From Symsagittifera roscoffensis (taxonomy: Eukaryota; Xenacoelomorpha; Acoela; Convolutidae), in contig NC_087064.1 in NCBI RefSeq assembly GCF_963678635.1, forward strand, positions 24,234,539 through 24,298,538: a stretch of 64,000 bases of DNA, read 5' to 3'. Positions 10,936 to 23,106 of the stretch are shown in pieces. A program made the translations under genes and the position numbers. Under the pieces are notes generated by a model. The model saw nothing but the letters and a program-made list of their open reading frames with translations, was not told the DNA's origin and made no database searches. Numbering within the stretch: position 1 is the first letter of the stretch; every line of letters starts with the position of its first letter.

Positions 10936-13420
10936 AAGTCTTGTTTTTCTGCAATTTCTTTCTGATTTGGAAAGGGTTTGCTTAAATTACATGCCATACA
11001 GTCATTATAAAGTACTTTTATGCAACGTGTTGTATTTGGAAAACATTAATTTTGGGTGAAGTTAGAAAATGTTTTTTTTCTGATCTTGTATGTCCTTTTC
11101 TATTCAAAAAATGTGATCGATGAAATGCTAATAATTTTAGACTTAATAGTAGACAGGGTATTTTTGTACCTGGTACAAATATTCTAAGGTATCGGTACTT
11201 TGCTTTTTTGTGTCATTGTTCAATTTTCGGAAGTATCGGAGAAAGAGTTTATTTCCTAAAATTGTAATATCGGCTATGGTGGGTTGTGTTTTGTATTTGT
11301 GCCAAGGTTTCAAATGACTGATAATAGGGTCAGGCTTTTGATATTTTTGGAGTAATTAGGGTGGTGTTAATTTTACTGAGCAGGGTAGAAAAATATTTTG
11401 AACTTCGTCCTTTGATAGAGGTTTTTTGTCCAAAGCGTCTTGTAAATCAAATGTTTTTTGATAAGGTTTCTTTGACTTATTGCCATCCAAATTTTTTCGT
11501 ATCAGTTAGGTCTTCTTTTTTTACTAGTTAAAACGATTCTTTGCGTTGTTGTTTTCGTTGATGTGTTTTTAATTGTTTATTCTAATCGTGGTGATCTTTC
11601 GTCTTTTGCGAGAAAGAACTTTATATTTTGTGCTACTTCTACAGTTTTTTTGTGTAAGTAGTTCGGCTGGTGTATTTCGGCTAAGTGTATCAGGTAAAGC
11701 ACAATTTTTGACTGCTGTCCAAAGTATATTTATCTTTGGTATTTTCATTAAAAATTATTGAAATTTGTATACTATATGGATGGTTGAGGTTAGATTTTTG
11801 TGTAAAGTGAAACATTATGGGTTTAAGGGTTTAGATTAAAAATTCGTTTTCCGTAATGTATCTATGATGGCTATACAGTCTCTCATGAGTGTGGAGAGTC
11901 TTCATTCTTCACGTGAGAAAATTCTTGAGTTTGCTGATATTAGATTCTTTTGTTGGTGCCTTGATGTGATTGCAAAAGAGTTGCGCCAATTCCAAAACTG
12001 GAGGCGTTGCACATAGCGTAAAATTGTTGATTTAAATCTGGATTTGTGTTTAAAATTTGTGCAGTAAGCAAGATTTGGAATTCATTGAAGCGTTTTTGAT
12101 GTTTTAAGTTCCATTCAAAATTGTTTGTTGTCTAAGACTGTAGTAAATTGGTCGGAGATAAAACTGCATGTTTAAAAATATTTATTGAAGAAGTTCAGCA
12201 TTCCAAGGAATTGTTGGTTTTCTTTGTATTGGATGATGATTGGAGCTATAAAATTGCATATATTTGGGATTTCAACGGCATTAAAAAAGTTCGTTCCTTC
12301 GATAATAAGTCCAAAGATTTTTACACGAGTCAGGAAAAATGTGACTTATCTTGAGCTGCTTGTATGTTTTCTTCAAATAAAATTTGTTGGTATTTAACTA
12401 AACTTTAAACATTGTTTTGTTTGTGACTGTGTAAAAAAATCGTCTAAATATTTAATGACGTTTTTGCTCAGAATTAGTGGTCTAAAAATTTTACTCATAA
12501 ATGCTGAAAAAGCTGCTGGTCCCATGGATAAACCATAGAATAGTCTGTTAAAATTATATTGTGGGTTTCCATTAATGAATTGAGTCAAGCGACGTGTTTG
12601 TCCATCTAATGGCATTTTATTATACGCATCTATTCTTTTCTGCTGTGGTATAGTAAGGTCCGTTTATTTTTGTGAGTTTTACCTATTTTGGTTCTATATG
12701 CTAATTGCATTTTGTTTAATCAATTAGAGAATTTAGGTATCGTGAGTCTATTATTCTTTTAAGCCAATTTCCTTTGGCGATAACAATTACAGGAATTAAA
12801 AACGTATTTCATTTGGGTTGTTGTTCCTTGTTTGCCGGTGGTGAGATAACTTCCTTTTGTTCAAGGATATGTTAAAGCTTGTTTAGTTTTTCTTGTAATA
12901 GTATTGGAACTTCAGTTGCACGTTGCTCTATTGATAACTGAGTCGGGTTTGAGTGGAAGGTGTAGTGGTGAATGTATTTTTCCAATTTTAAATTTTGATT
13001 AAGCATAAATCATTGGTTTTTTGAATAATAAATCTGCTATTTGTTCTTTTTTTGCTATTTATTTTGAGAAAATTGAAAATTAACCTTGTTAGAATTTATT
13101 GTTGTTCACTTAAGTATTTTGAAACTTAAATTTTTGGTTTAAAAAATGGTTTTTTTAAAACTAATAGTGTGTTTTTAGTCACTGGTAATTTTATTAAGAG
13201 ATGCTTTTTCATTAAGGATTGTTGATTGGCGAATATCTAGTAATCGTAAGATTTATCCACTCTGTATCTTTTTTCTTGTATTGCGTGTAGTTTTGCCTTT
13301 GTTTCGCAGTATCCTTTTGGTCTTAAATAAAGTTTAATTTTGTATGGCAAAAGACTATTTAAATTGTAATGATTTTGTATCTGTATTTGTGTTTTTGGCC
13401 TATTTTATGGATAAAATTAG
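10918..13420 (-). pseudogene. pol: Ty3/gypsy RT and RNase H, copy B
   Basis: Minus-strand polyprotein remnant. Reverse transcriptase occupies about 12.39-13.4 kb, with DLT (motif A) near 12,660, FNRLFYGLSMGPAAF (motif B) and KYLDDFF (motif C, the YxDD box) in the open stretch 12394-12615. The RT-RNase H connection (LGMLNFFNKYF) lies near 12.2 kb and an RNase H-like segment (SANSRIFSREE) near 11.9 kb. Stops and frameshifts separate these pieces. The segment 10,918-12,825 is a near-duplicate of 190-2125. It is a defunct retrotransposon, not host coding sequence. Confidence 0.85.
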
Positions 13421-13479
13421 TACTGAAAGGTTTTAGTAAAAGTTGATTTTGTTCTATTGTCCGAGATGGTTAAAAGATA

Positions 13480-13690
13480 ATTGAATCTTTCCATAGTTTA
13501 CTAAAATTGTGACATGTGTTAAGGCTAATTTACCGAAGGCCTGGGAAAGTAAAAGTTTTGGGTGTAGATTACGGATTTCATTCCATATAGGAATATTGAT
13601 GATCCAGAATCAACTAAAAAATCTATTTCCACATCTGGAGGTTCAAAATTTTTTTTTTGGCTTTTTAAAAGAAGTGGGATTGTCCAAACT
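13480..13690 (-). pseudogene. Retroelement aspartic protease fragment
   Basis: The minus strand reads VEIDFLVDSGSSI, containing the D-S/T-G active-site triad of retroviral-type aspartic proteases. A frameshift follows directly, and the other frame continues with PIWNEIRNLHPKLL. It lies between the Gag-like region and RT, the Ty3/gypsy order Gag-PR-RT-RH-IN. The second half of the protease is too decayed to delimit. Confidence 0.65.
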
Positions 13691-13849
13691 TTTTCCTTAG
13701 GTGGGGATACTTAATTTGTTGTGTTCTGGTTTGCATTATTCATATTTGAGCCAATTTCGATTATATGAGAGATGTAATTTATGTCGTTTTTCTGATCGCT
13801 TTTGGTTCATGAAGACTTGAGTTGTGATTGTCATTCTGATTTAAAAAAA

Positions 13850-15290
13850 GTCCGTTTAATTGATTTTTCGTATTCATGTAGTTGAATTTCTGAAGTTTCC
13901 GTACTATCATTACCTGGGGTGCCTGGGCTTGTTTTGTTTGTAGACTCTACTTGATTGTTTTGTCGTTATGTTTTGGTGTTCTTCAATAGTTTTGATTTTG
14001 CTGATTTGAATATTGTAAATTGTTTCAATATGCCGACTGAGAGTAGTTTTTTCATCTATTTTGACAACTATTGTTTCTTCTGCTTCTAGAATTATCACGA
14101 TATCTGTTGTTATTATTTTTATTACATGGTCTCTTGTTAGAATAGTTTTGTGATCTTTTGTTCGATCAGTTTCTGTTACGATTGTTCAAATGATTTCAAT
14201 TACGGTTGTTTGAAAAATTTCTCGATCGATCGTTAAAATAGTATCTTCCGGGGATTTGAGTATAAAAGATTTCTATTATAGTTAATGTAGTAACTTCGAT
14301 TGGAGTTTGATCTAAAATAATTGTTTCTGTACTGATTGTTTTGACTATTTCATCTATTATATCGGTTTTGTGAAGAGTTTTGTGAGTTTCGTCTATTTGG
14401 TGATCATCCACAAAGTTTTTTAGAATTAGTGGATAGTAATCTGTTTTTACTATAGCTAACTGAGAGTGATTTTCCTGAGCTATTATTGCTTTCAATGTTT
14501 TTGCTTGGCAAAATCTGGTCTTTTTTCAAGGATTGGTAGAAAGCATTTTTTATGTTATTTCTACTTCAATGGTCTATTCGATTTATCTTGTTGTTTTTGT
14601 CTGCTTTCAGCGTTGCTATGTCCATATCTGCGGCAATTGTCTCATTTTTTTTAAATGAAGATTTTCCTTTAAAATTTAGGTTCTTTTTATATATGTTCAG
14701 GATTTGGTCTGTTTTTTTTTGCTAAACCGTTAATGGAGTCTTGAATATTAGCTATATATGTGGATTTAATGTTTGATTTTTCATTATGTTTTGTAAGTTA
14801 AATTTTTTTTTACTCTAGTTTCGTTGAGGTTTCAACTTGTTCTGATTTGATGCTCTCTTTTTACTGCTATTTTCCTTAATTGTGGTGTTAACGTTATCAT
14901 TAGAGTTTCTGTCATTTTTGTATTTTTGGAGTCATGTGTGTTCAGACAATAAGATTTTCTTTTAGAATTTCGATTTTTGCTAGGAGCTGTTTTATTCGTT
15001 GCATAAAACTCTTTGATGTTGATTGTTTCCTTCAGAGTAGAACATTTATAAAAAAAAGTGAACCATTTCCAATTGGATTGAATTTCTATGGGTAAAACTG
15101 GAAACTCGTTTTGGGCTGCACGGTTAATCTGTATCAGTTCTGTGCGCCTATGAACCCAATTTTGGTGAGGTGATGCATGAATAGGTTCCGGGCCTATGTT
15201 TAACATTAAATTTGCTTTGATAGCATTTAAATAGTCTTCTAATAGTATTGCAAATAGTAAGAAAACGGATTTCGTTATCATGGGATTGGG
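13850..15290 (-). pseudogene. gag: Gag-like region of Ty3/gypsy copy B
   Basis: Minus-strand frames upstream of the protease. The open stretch 14832-15281 (149 residues, the longest in this element) is hydrophilic and contains SPHQNWVHRRTELIQIN. A second stretch, 14196-14495, runs into asparagine/arginine-rich sequence (SRNFSNNRN and similar, about 13.9-14.25 kb), a basic composition typical of nucleocapsid-type RNA binding. No CCHC knuckle was found. The assignment rests mainly on position upstream of protease and RT. Confidence 0.5.
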
Positions 15291-15299
15291 TTGGTAAGC

Positions 15300-17370
15300 T
15301 TGAGTATTTATATTTTATTGTGTTTCCATATTAATACTAGGCTGGTTGTTGGAATGTATGCTATTTTTGTTTATGCGGTGTAATTACAAGATCGTATATT
15401 TCCTCTTTAATTAAACATTATTAAGGCATTATTGTTTGTTTGTTTCCTAATTTATCTCTTGAGCTAAGTGTTAAAGTCATGGGTGCAGAATCCAATGTTT
15501 TTTTTATTTTCTAGACTGATAGTCCATACAATTTTTGTGAAGTTATCCTTATCCTGGATGCTAGGTTGTCGAGTATGGACGGGTTGGAGAGAGAGTATAT
15601 CGATTCGTTGGAATGATTTTATACTTTCTCGAGTGGTTAAATTCTACAAGAAAAACTTAATCTTACTTAGGGTTTCGGTTTTTGATCAAGGGTTGGTGAA
15701 TAGTAAATCAGTCCAGAACGTCCTGGTATAATAAGAACACAAGTAGATCGTTAGATACTATTTTAATTCTTACTAGTTTTAATATATATTTTAGTTTGGG
15801 TCAATTAAGAGGAGGGTCTCAAGTGAAGGATGAGTAACCGAGGTTCTTCACTGTTAATCCTGAAAAAAAAATTTTGTTTTGGAAAACTTCATTTAGTCCT
15901 GGGTCGTATGTAATGCTTGCAGAGTGACTCGACGTTTGAGGTTGTTAGACACAAGTATTAAGAGGTGGAAGAAACAAAATTGTTTGCTTCATCCAAGGGA
16001 AGCCTTGTTGAGCAAGTCTTGAAAATGTTCGACATCAAAATTAAGTTAAAATTTTAAGATCCAAGGGTAGCCTTGATGATCTGGTTGAAAGAAATGTTCA
16101 AATAGAAATAAAACCAGGATAGGCCTTGACAGGGTTTGTATCAAAGATTAAATATTCAAGAAATGGTTTCAATGTAAAGTTTAAATGATATTAGTTTCTT
16201 GAATGATCATGTGCTATATTTTAGAATTTAAAGATCGGAGAAGTTCTTGAGAAGCAAGGAATTTTTGAAATATTTTTGATGAAACTAATTGAAATAAAAT
16301 TACTATCCAAATTTCATTCAATTCATTTTAAAATTACAAAACTTTCAAACTTTCTGCAGATTTATTAGAATAAACGACTGATCGAAGTCGGTTTGGTATT
16401 TATATTTTTACTGATTATACATCAATGAGAGATATATATCGTGGGAATGAATCTTACTGCTCCAAGTTTTTAACTCATATTAGTGAATGAAAATGTACTG
16501 CCTTCATAGGTTTGTAGAGAAATAGTCGTTGCAGTCTACTCTTTCGTTTCACGATGTAGAAGCTCGGTCAGCTGTTCAGGTTTTGACCTGGCATAAACTT
16601 GATTACTCGTTTGGATTGATTTGATTTTTTTGAGACGTGGAGATAAGCTCCTTTTTAAATTTTTTATGATGTTTTTGATCTTATTTCTTTTTTGTATTTG
16701 ATAAATCTAAATTTGTAAACTTGCTAAATCTGTTCGAGACTTTTAGCCGGACGATATGAGTTTAAGTCCGGGGTGGCTCACTCATAGATTAATTTCAGAT
16801 ATGGTACGCCGTTTGTTCGTCACGCTATCTTTTTTTCGGCCGGATAGATTCTTGCACATTTTTGGTCTCTTACTCGTATATCTCTAAGTCTCTAGATCTA
16901 GTGTTTTTTGGTATTTGCGAGGTTTGATATCAAGAACTGTTCTGAGGAAGAGCAACTGTTTGCTAAGTTAAATTTTTTTGTTCTGGCTGAAACTATAAAT
17001 AAATTCAGTCGTAAAAATTATTGTAAGCGTTGGTTATGGATCATCATTGGTTATTTCTAAGTATTTTACAGAGATTGTTCAACAAGAAAAAATAAGATAC
17101 AATAAATACTTGTTTTGAACTGGTTCCAATATAAAACAACTTTAACTCATGACAACATCTTTCGGCTGAATTAAACAATCCGGCTGATTTTGTTAGTTAT
17201 AAGTTCGATAAATGTCTGGAAAGAAAAACACTTTTAGCCCAAACAATCCGCCACTCTCTTGGAAAGTCGGAACCACAAATGTTATTTCAGCAGTTCGAAC
17301 GTCAATAACCGACTCTATCAATACCTGAGTCGAGATTTTTCACCTAATTTGAAGCAAGATTTGTGCGGTT
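15300..17370. other. Retroelement leader or flank; three CCAAGGG-AGCCTTG hairpin units
   Basis: No gene seen. Near 15,990, 16,060 and 16,107 three related units (ATCCAAGGGTAGCCTTGATGA and variants, each able to fold as CAAGG...CCTTG) recur about 50-75 bp apart. This would be the 5' leader or LTR side of the minus-strand retroelement, but no LTR pair could be defined. Confidence 0.35.
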
Positions 17371-17371
17371 T

Positions 17372-17694
17372 CAGGGGCGGGGTGGGTGGGGTAGAGGTCG
17401 GACGCTCGTCTCCTCAGGCCGCTTAAACTATTTTGAGGTATCTATTTTTGGCTGACGGACCCTAAAATTTTCTATAGGTGCAGAAATTTTGGCCGAAACA
17501 GCTACTTCTAAGTGCTTTGGGAGAGATCGAAAAATCAATTTGGTCGACCTCAAAAAAAAGGTCGCGACAAAATTTCGCAACAAAATTTAAACGATTGTGC
17601 TTAAAATCTTGCTTCATAAAGAGCGGTTTGAGGGGTTTTGCGCTTTTTTTTTTAGCTTAACCGCTCAAAAACCGCTCAAACCACCTCTGTTTTT
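17372..17694. mobile_element. Degenerate hAT-type miniature element
   Basis: Begins CAGGGGCGG and ends with a weak inverted copy (CCACCTCTG). The interior shares TTGGGAGAG, AAAATCAATTTGGTCGACCT and the GACGGACCCTAAAATTTTCT block with the intact copy at 20,466-20,892. No matching 8-bp flanks remain. Confidence 0.55.
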
Positions 17695-17879
17695 AGAAAA
17701 TGTTATTTGTATAACACTATTCTGGGTGCTCAAAGAAAATTAGTAGGAAGCATCCACCCCTAATTCGTTGACATTCGAACTTCCAGGTCACAAAAAACGG
17801 TCTAAACAAAAAATTGCATCAGAAAAGGTCGTCCTTAAAATATGCATTGGAAAACGGCTTTTTTTGACCGCTTTTTTCA

Positions 17880-17972
17880 AAAATGTGCCTGCAGCGCAAA
17901 AAATTTGGCCAAAATAGCTTCTTTTTAGTGCTTTAGGAGAGCTCGGAAAATCAATTTGGTCGACCTAAAAAA
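17880..17972. mobile_element. hAT-type miniature element fragment
   Basis: Repeats the interior block GGAGAGCTCGGAAAATCAAT and GGTCGACCTAAAAAAAA of the 20,466 element. It is cut off at about 17,972 by the dispersed hairpin-bearing repeat that follows. Confidence 0.5.
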
Positions 17973-18330
17973 AATCCGTCTTAGAATTCGTTCCAAATTG
18001 GTTGAACGAAGCTTATTGCCCATAGTAGATTTGCTAATAGGAGCGAAATCTATATGGTTTCGCTATTCAAAAGGCGTGTGGGGAGAATAATTTTCACAGC
18101 CAAAATATCAAATTATTAGAGAAAAAAAAACATTTTATTTTTATTAAATTTATTTTTTTAATGTTTTTACTGATCCATAGATCTTAAAAGGCAGTGGGGC
18201 CATTCAGGGCTTCGCTCTGATACGAGCAGTCCTGTTGTTTCAATTTTTGTAACGAAAGTCACGGAATATTTGTGCTCGGGTTAGTTTTTTTCTTCGGACA
18301 AATTTCGACTTTTTAACAAGCCGTTTTTGA
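17973..18330 (-). repeat. Dispersed ~0.5-kb repeat, reverse copy
   Basis: Reverse-oriented member of the family seen at 22,134, 23,107, 31,048 and 32,868-33,353. Landmarks in order: the CCGTCTTAGAA block, CCAATTTGGTT-like block, GGCGTGTGGGGAGAAT, AAAGGCAGT, then TACGAGCAGTCCTG at 18,221. The hairpin arms here are CAGGGC and GCTCTG. Confidence 0.6.
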
Positions 18331-18331
18331 C

Positions 18332-19444
18332 TTTTTATCCGAATTTAGAAGAAAGTGACGAATTGTTTGTACTCGCGTTGATTTTCTCTCCAGTCAAAAT
18401 TTGATTTTTAACCTAAGCTATTCAAGTAATTTCTGACGGTTTTTTTAAAAAGACTGTCACTAAAATCTTCAAGAAATTGGCTTCCTCGCCAGTTTTTTAA
18501 AACATCTTACGATCCAATTTAAATCCAAATAAATCCATTTTCGACCGACAAACACAAATATTTTTCTACAGGCGCTATATCGGATCAAAATCTCTACTTC
18601 CAAATTTGTTTTACGTATTATACTGGCGCAATGAGTGATGTTATGTAGTAAAGTATTGTGCTACGAAGTAAAATTTGTTCGCAAAAGATTCCTTGCATTA
18701 TGCACAAATTAAAATAGTTTTCAAAATCGGCTGTAAAATGTGGGGAACGGGTAGAGTTTTTTCCAAAAAAAAAATTGGGCGGCAAAACAGAAAATGTTTC
18801 TCAATTTATTTATCTTTCTAAATTTTAGCTCAGCAGAGTGGAGCGGGCTGAGCATTTGCTATTTGCCAGTGCCGTTTGTATTTGATTTCTGATTGTTAGT
18901 CAGTAGTCAGTTTTTTTGTTAGTCGGTAGTTAAAATAAGTAAAATGCTTCAACACACTGACATAAAACGTATGGAAAGTTTTTCGAAAAAAAAAATCCGG
19001 ACAAAAATCAATTTTTTTTCGTTCTTCAAAAAATTTATCAAATATGTTTATTTTTAAGAATAATTTATCAAAAAATATACCATAGTTGTTGGCGGGCAAT
19101 CGCATAAATCAAAAACACTTGCAATTTTGTTTTCCTTAGTTTGTTTATCGATAGAGTAAAGGGGAGCAAATTTGATCTCGGGTATTTTTGTATGATTCAC
19201 TTCCAAAAATAAGTGTCACAGGGATGCGCCTGACAAAGTGACTGAAATATCATATTTAGGCAAATAGCCATTATTAAATACAGGCAAAATTTTTTTGCGA
19301 TTTTCTCCAGCGTTTTTCTCCGCAAAGAAGTTTTCTAGATTCTAATAATACCTGCTTTTGAAGAATTCCTTGACTAAGTTCAAAAAGAATTAAAACAAAT
19401 CCCCGAGAGACATAATTTTCGACACTAAACTTGAAAAATGCAAA
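18332..19444. repeat. 1.1-kb duplicated segment, copy 1
   Basis: Matches 21,022-22,132 in the same orientation with substitutions and small indels. Shared landmarks include TGTACTCGCGTTG, TACAGGCGCTATATC, GCAATGAGTGATGTTATG, CAGCAGAGTGGAGCGGGCTG and CGCCTGACAAAGTG. No coding potential recognised. It was probably carried as part of a larger, unclassified repeat. Confidence 0.75.
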
Positions 19445-20465
19445 TGAGAAATCAAATGCTAATAAGGAAAACTGAATTTATCAAAAGTTTTTAAAGTTTT
19501 TACCATGTACATTTTTTGGGTTGACCAGTGTTAGATCGTGTTAACTCCAACATAAGGCAAACATATCACGGACGCTAATGGTGAATTTCGAACCTAGTCC
19601 AACCACTTTGTTAGGAGTTTTTTTCGTTCAGTTTGTTCACCGAGATGATAACTTAAGTGTTCTCGATTCGGAGTAAAGGTTGACAACTATTTCGACCTCT
19701 ATTTTGTTGATGTTGAGAAAAACTTTGTCTATTGTAAAATCTAACTGGCGGAAGGTGTAATAATAGTTCTTACTGGGAGCCATTTATTTCCAAGACACTT
19801 TATATCCTCAAATTGGCTTTCAAATGTCATATTTCGAATCAAACCGCAACTTTTTTGATATAATTGGCCAGGTCGAATTCTTATTTGATTGAAGAAAAGG
19901 AACCATTGGCACTTTAAATATAGATATTGCCATTGAATATGTGAAGTTCAAGGGACAATCTGCCGGTAGTTTAATAGCCCTTGAAATTTTTCAGACGTTC
20001 CTCATTAAAAGGTACAATAATAACCGAAAGTTGATCCTGGGGGATCTCTGATAGGATATCAAAAGAAGCTTCGTTAAGAAAAAAAAATACTTTTAATCAG
20101 GCAGTATTGCTTGATTTATCCAGAAGTAATGGGCAAGGAGCTTCGCTTTTAAGTACTCAATACGAAAACTCTGATAAAAATGCTTATAAGTTTTTGTTCT
20201 GACTATCGAAGAAAGGACGGAACCTTAGTCCTCAGCATGGATTTTGAGTTCTTTCTTATCCCCCTAACTTCTACGAAAGTAACGGATTATTTGTGCTCGG
20301 GGTAGGTTTTTTTTCTTCAGAATTTTTTAACTAGCCACTTGCCCTCGATCACTTTGCCAGGCAGTCGATGACTTTGCCCTGATACGAGCAGTTTTGTTAA
20401 AATTTTATTTTTCTGTAGATTTATTCGTGTTGTTATGGTTGAATCCATGATGCTACTTTGTGAAG
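19445..20465. other. Gene-free stretch
   Basis: No coding or RNA feature recognised. A reverse copy of the dispersed repeat end (GCCCTGATACGAGCAGTTTTG, near 20,377-20,395) lies just left of the hAT-type element. Confidence 0.4.
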
Positions 20466-20892
20466 CAGGGCCGGATTTAGGGGGGGGGGGGGTTCGGTCG
20501 GATGCCCCCTCCTCAGGGATTCGACCCCCTGCCGACCCAAAGGGTCCCCCTTTGTACTATTATGAGATATCTAAATTTGGTGACGGACTCTAAAAATTTT
20601 CTAAAGGCGCCTTTGGCGCCAATATATACTTACTTTAAGAGGCGAGCGCGCACCAAAAAACTCAATTTTTTTGGTCAAAACTTTCAAAAAAGTGCCTAAA
20701 AACGCCTTTTTTGGCCTGTTTTTTGACAATTTTGCCTGTGGCGCAGGAAATTTAACCAAAACAGGGTCTTTTTAGTGCTTTGGGAGAGCTCGGAAAATCA
20801 ATTCGTTCGACCTAAAAAAAAGGTCGACAATATTTTCGAAATTTTTTGAAAATCCGCCACCCTCCTTCGAAAAAATCCTAGATCCGCCCCTG
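20466..20892. mobile_element. Intact hAT-type miniature element (427 bp) with 8-bp TSD
   Basis: Left end CAGGGCCGGATTTAGG, right end CCTAGATCCGCCCCTG, which are inverted copies of one another. The flanks are identical 8-mers, TTGTGAAG at 20,458-20,465 and 20,893-20,900. An 8-bp duplication with CAGGG-type ends is diagnostic of hAT transposition. It encodes no transposase and must have been moved by an enzyme made elsewhere. The interior has a run of about 14 G near 20,480, GGCGCCTTTGGCGCC, and GGTCGAC blocks shared with 17,372, 17,880 and 32,030. Confidence 0.92.
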
Positions 20893-21021
20893 TTGTGAAG
20901 TATAAAAAACTTTCACAATAGATAGTTTGTTCGCAATGCGATGTTTCCTTGCATGATATGATTTAACGCTGAAAAATTTTAAAACTGTAAATTTAATGTG
21001 ATTGGGTGGAAATAGGACGTT

Positions 21022-22132
21022 TTTCTATCCGAATTTAGAAGAAAGTCACAGATTTTTTGTACTCGCGTTGGTTTTCTCTCCAGATAAAAATCAGTTTTTA
21101 ACCTAAGTTATTCAAGTAATTTGTGACGGTTTTTTTCTGTCACTAAAAGACTGTTACTAAAAGACTGTCACTAAAATCTTCAAGAAATTGGCTTCCTGGC
21201 CAGCTTTCAAAAAATCTTCCGATCCATTCATTTTTGACCGACGAACAAAAAAATTTTTCTACAGGCGCTATATCAGTTCAAAATCTCTACTTCCATAGTT
21301 GTTTTACGTATTATACTGGCGCAATGAGTGATGTTATGGATTAAAGTATTGTGCTACGAAGTAAAATTTGTTCGCAAAAGATTCCTTGCATTATGAAAAA
21401 ATTAAAATGGTTTTCAAAATCGGATTTAAAATGTGAGGAACGGGTAGAGTTTTTCCAAAAAAAATTGGGCGGCAAAACAGATTATGTTTCTCAATTTATT
21501 TATCTTTCTAAATTTTAGCTCAGCAGAGTGGAGCGGGCTGAGCGGTTGCTATTTGCCAGTGCCTTTTGTATTTGATTTCTGATTGTTAGTCAACAGTCAG
21601 TTTTTTTGTTAGTCGGTAGTTAGAACAAGTGAAAGTTCTTCAACAGGCTGATATAAAACGTAGGGAAAATTTTGCGAAAAAAAACCGGACAAAAATCAAT
21701 TTTTTTTCTCAATTTTTTTAAATCAAATATGTTTGTTTTTCAGAATAATTTATCAGAAAATATACCATAGATGTTGGCGGACAATCAGAAAAATCAAAAA
21801 CATGCGTAATAGGAGAAGTCTTGTTCTCCTAATTTTTTAAATCGATAGAGTAGAGGGGAGCAAAATTGGTTTCGGTTATCTTTGTATGATTCTACATCAC
21901 AAACTAAGTGTCACAGGGACACGCCTGACAAAGTGATTGAAATATCATATTTAGGCATTTAGCCATGATTAAATCAATGAGAAAACTTTTTGCGCTTTTT
22001 CCAGTGTTTTTCTCTATAAAAGAATTTTCTAGATTCTAATAATACCTGCTTTTGAAGATTTTCTTAACAAAACTCAAAAAGACTGAAAACGAAATCCCGA
22101 CAGACATAAATTTTGACACTAAACTTGAAGAA
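21022..22132. repeat. 1.1-kb duplicated segment, copy 2
   Basis: Same-orientation partner of 18,332-19,444. It contains a small local expansion (CACTAAAAGACTGT twice near 21,140-21,170). It ends at the same landmark as copy 1 (TTTGACACTAAACTTGA), after which copy 2 runs straight into a forward member of the dispersed repeat. Confidence 0.75.
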
Positions 22133-22133
22133 T

Positions 22134-22676
22134 ACTGCTCGTATCAGGGCAAAACCTTTAATGTTTTGACTGCCTTTTAAGGTTTACGGAGCATTAATAA
22201 TCTAAAAAAGTACAAATAATAAAATAAAATGAATTTTTCTTTCAAAAATTTGAATGATTTTATGAAAATCATCCCCCCACTCGCATTATAAACTACAAAG
22301 GGATAAAATTTGCTTCTTGTAACAAATAAATTATGGCAAATAAGCTTCTTCAACCAATTTGGAACGATTTCTAAGACGGATTAAATCTCCGCTTGCACGT
22401 TAATAGCGCGAAATTTATCGCACGGTAACTGTCCCAGATTGGATAAAATGGCAATCTTTAAACACCCACTGGAAATCTTAAAACTTTACGAATAATGATC
22501 ACAGGTGAAATATCGTTTGAAATTTGAGCTCAGGATAACAATATAATTTGAATGATATTTAAAAAATCTGTCAGAAATGGCTAGTTGAAAAGTCGAGACT
22601 TGTCTGAAGAAAAAGAAAACCCTTCCCGAGCACAAATACTCCGTTACTTTCGTATCGAAAGTGGGAACAAAATGCA
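22134..22676 (+). repeat. Dispersed ~0.5-kb repeat, forward copy
   Basis: Begins ACTGCTCGTATCAGGGC, then GACTGCCTTTTAAGG, CCCCCCACTCGCATTATAAA, CCAATTTGGAACGATTTCTA, AGACGGATTAAATCTCCGC, GAGCTCAGGA, and ends CCGTTACTTTCGTATCGAAA with GGGAACAA. Both ends carry small hairpins (TTTCG-TAT-CGAAA at the right). No open frame. Class unresolved. Confidence 0.7.
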
Positions 22677-23106
22677 ATGAGAAATTGAATAATATTTAGG
22701 AAAACTGCACTTATCAAAAAGTGAGATAAATCATAATATTTAAAGTTTCTAAATAAAAATATAAAAAACTTCGAAAAGCAAGAAAATACTCTTGTTGGTT
22801 ATATTATTTTATTAGTTAAACTATTCAGATCCTGTAATTTTTCTTACCGACCAGATTTCTACTAGCCCTTGTTTTCTCCTAATGATCTTGATTATTCCTT
22901 CTGATCAGATTGTTTGAATATTAATGCGGGAGAAACCAACAAACATAAAACTAGAAACGAATTCAACGAGAAAACCTTAAAAAAGATTGATTGCAGATAG
23001 ATATATTCCTTGCTGATTCCTGCTTATTAGATAACTACAATAAATCTCAATCAGCAATTAAACTAAATCTGTTTATCGATCAAAACTTTGACAAGAAACT
23101 AGACAA

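Noticed and set aside
16740-16790. Hairpin CCGGAC...GTCCGG as a structured RNA
   Set aside because: A single 6-bp stem with no further structure or conservation to support an RNA gene.
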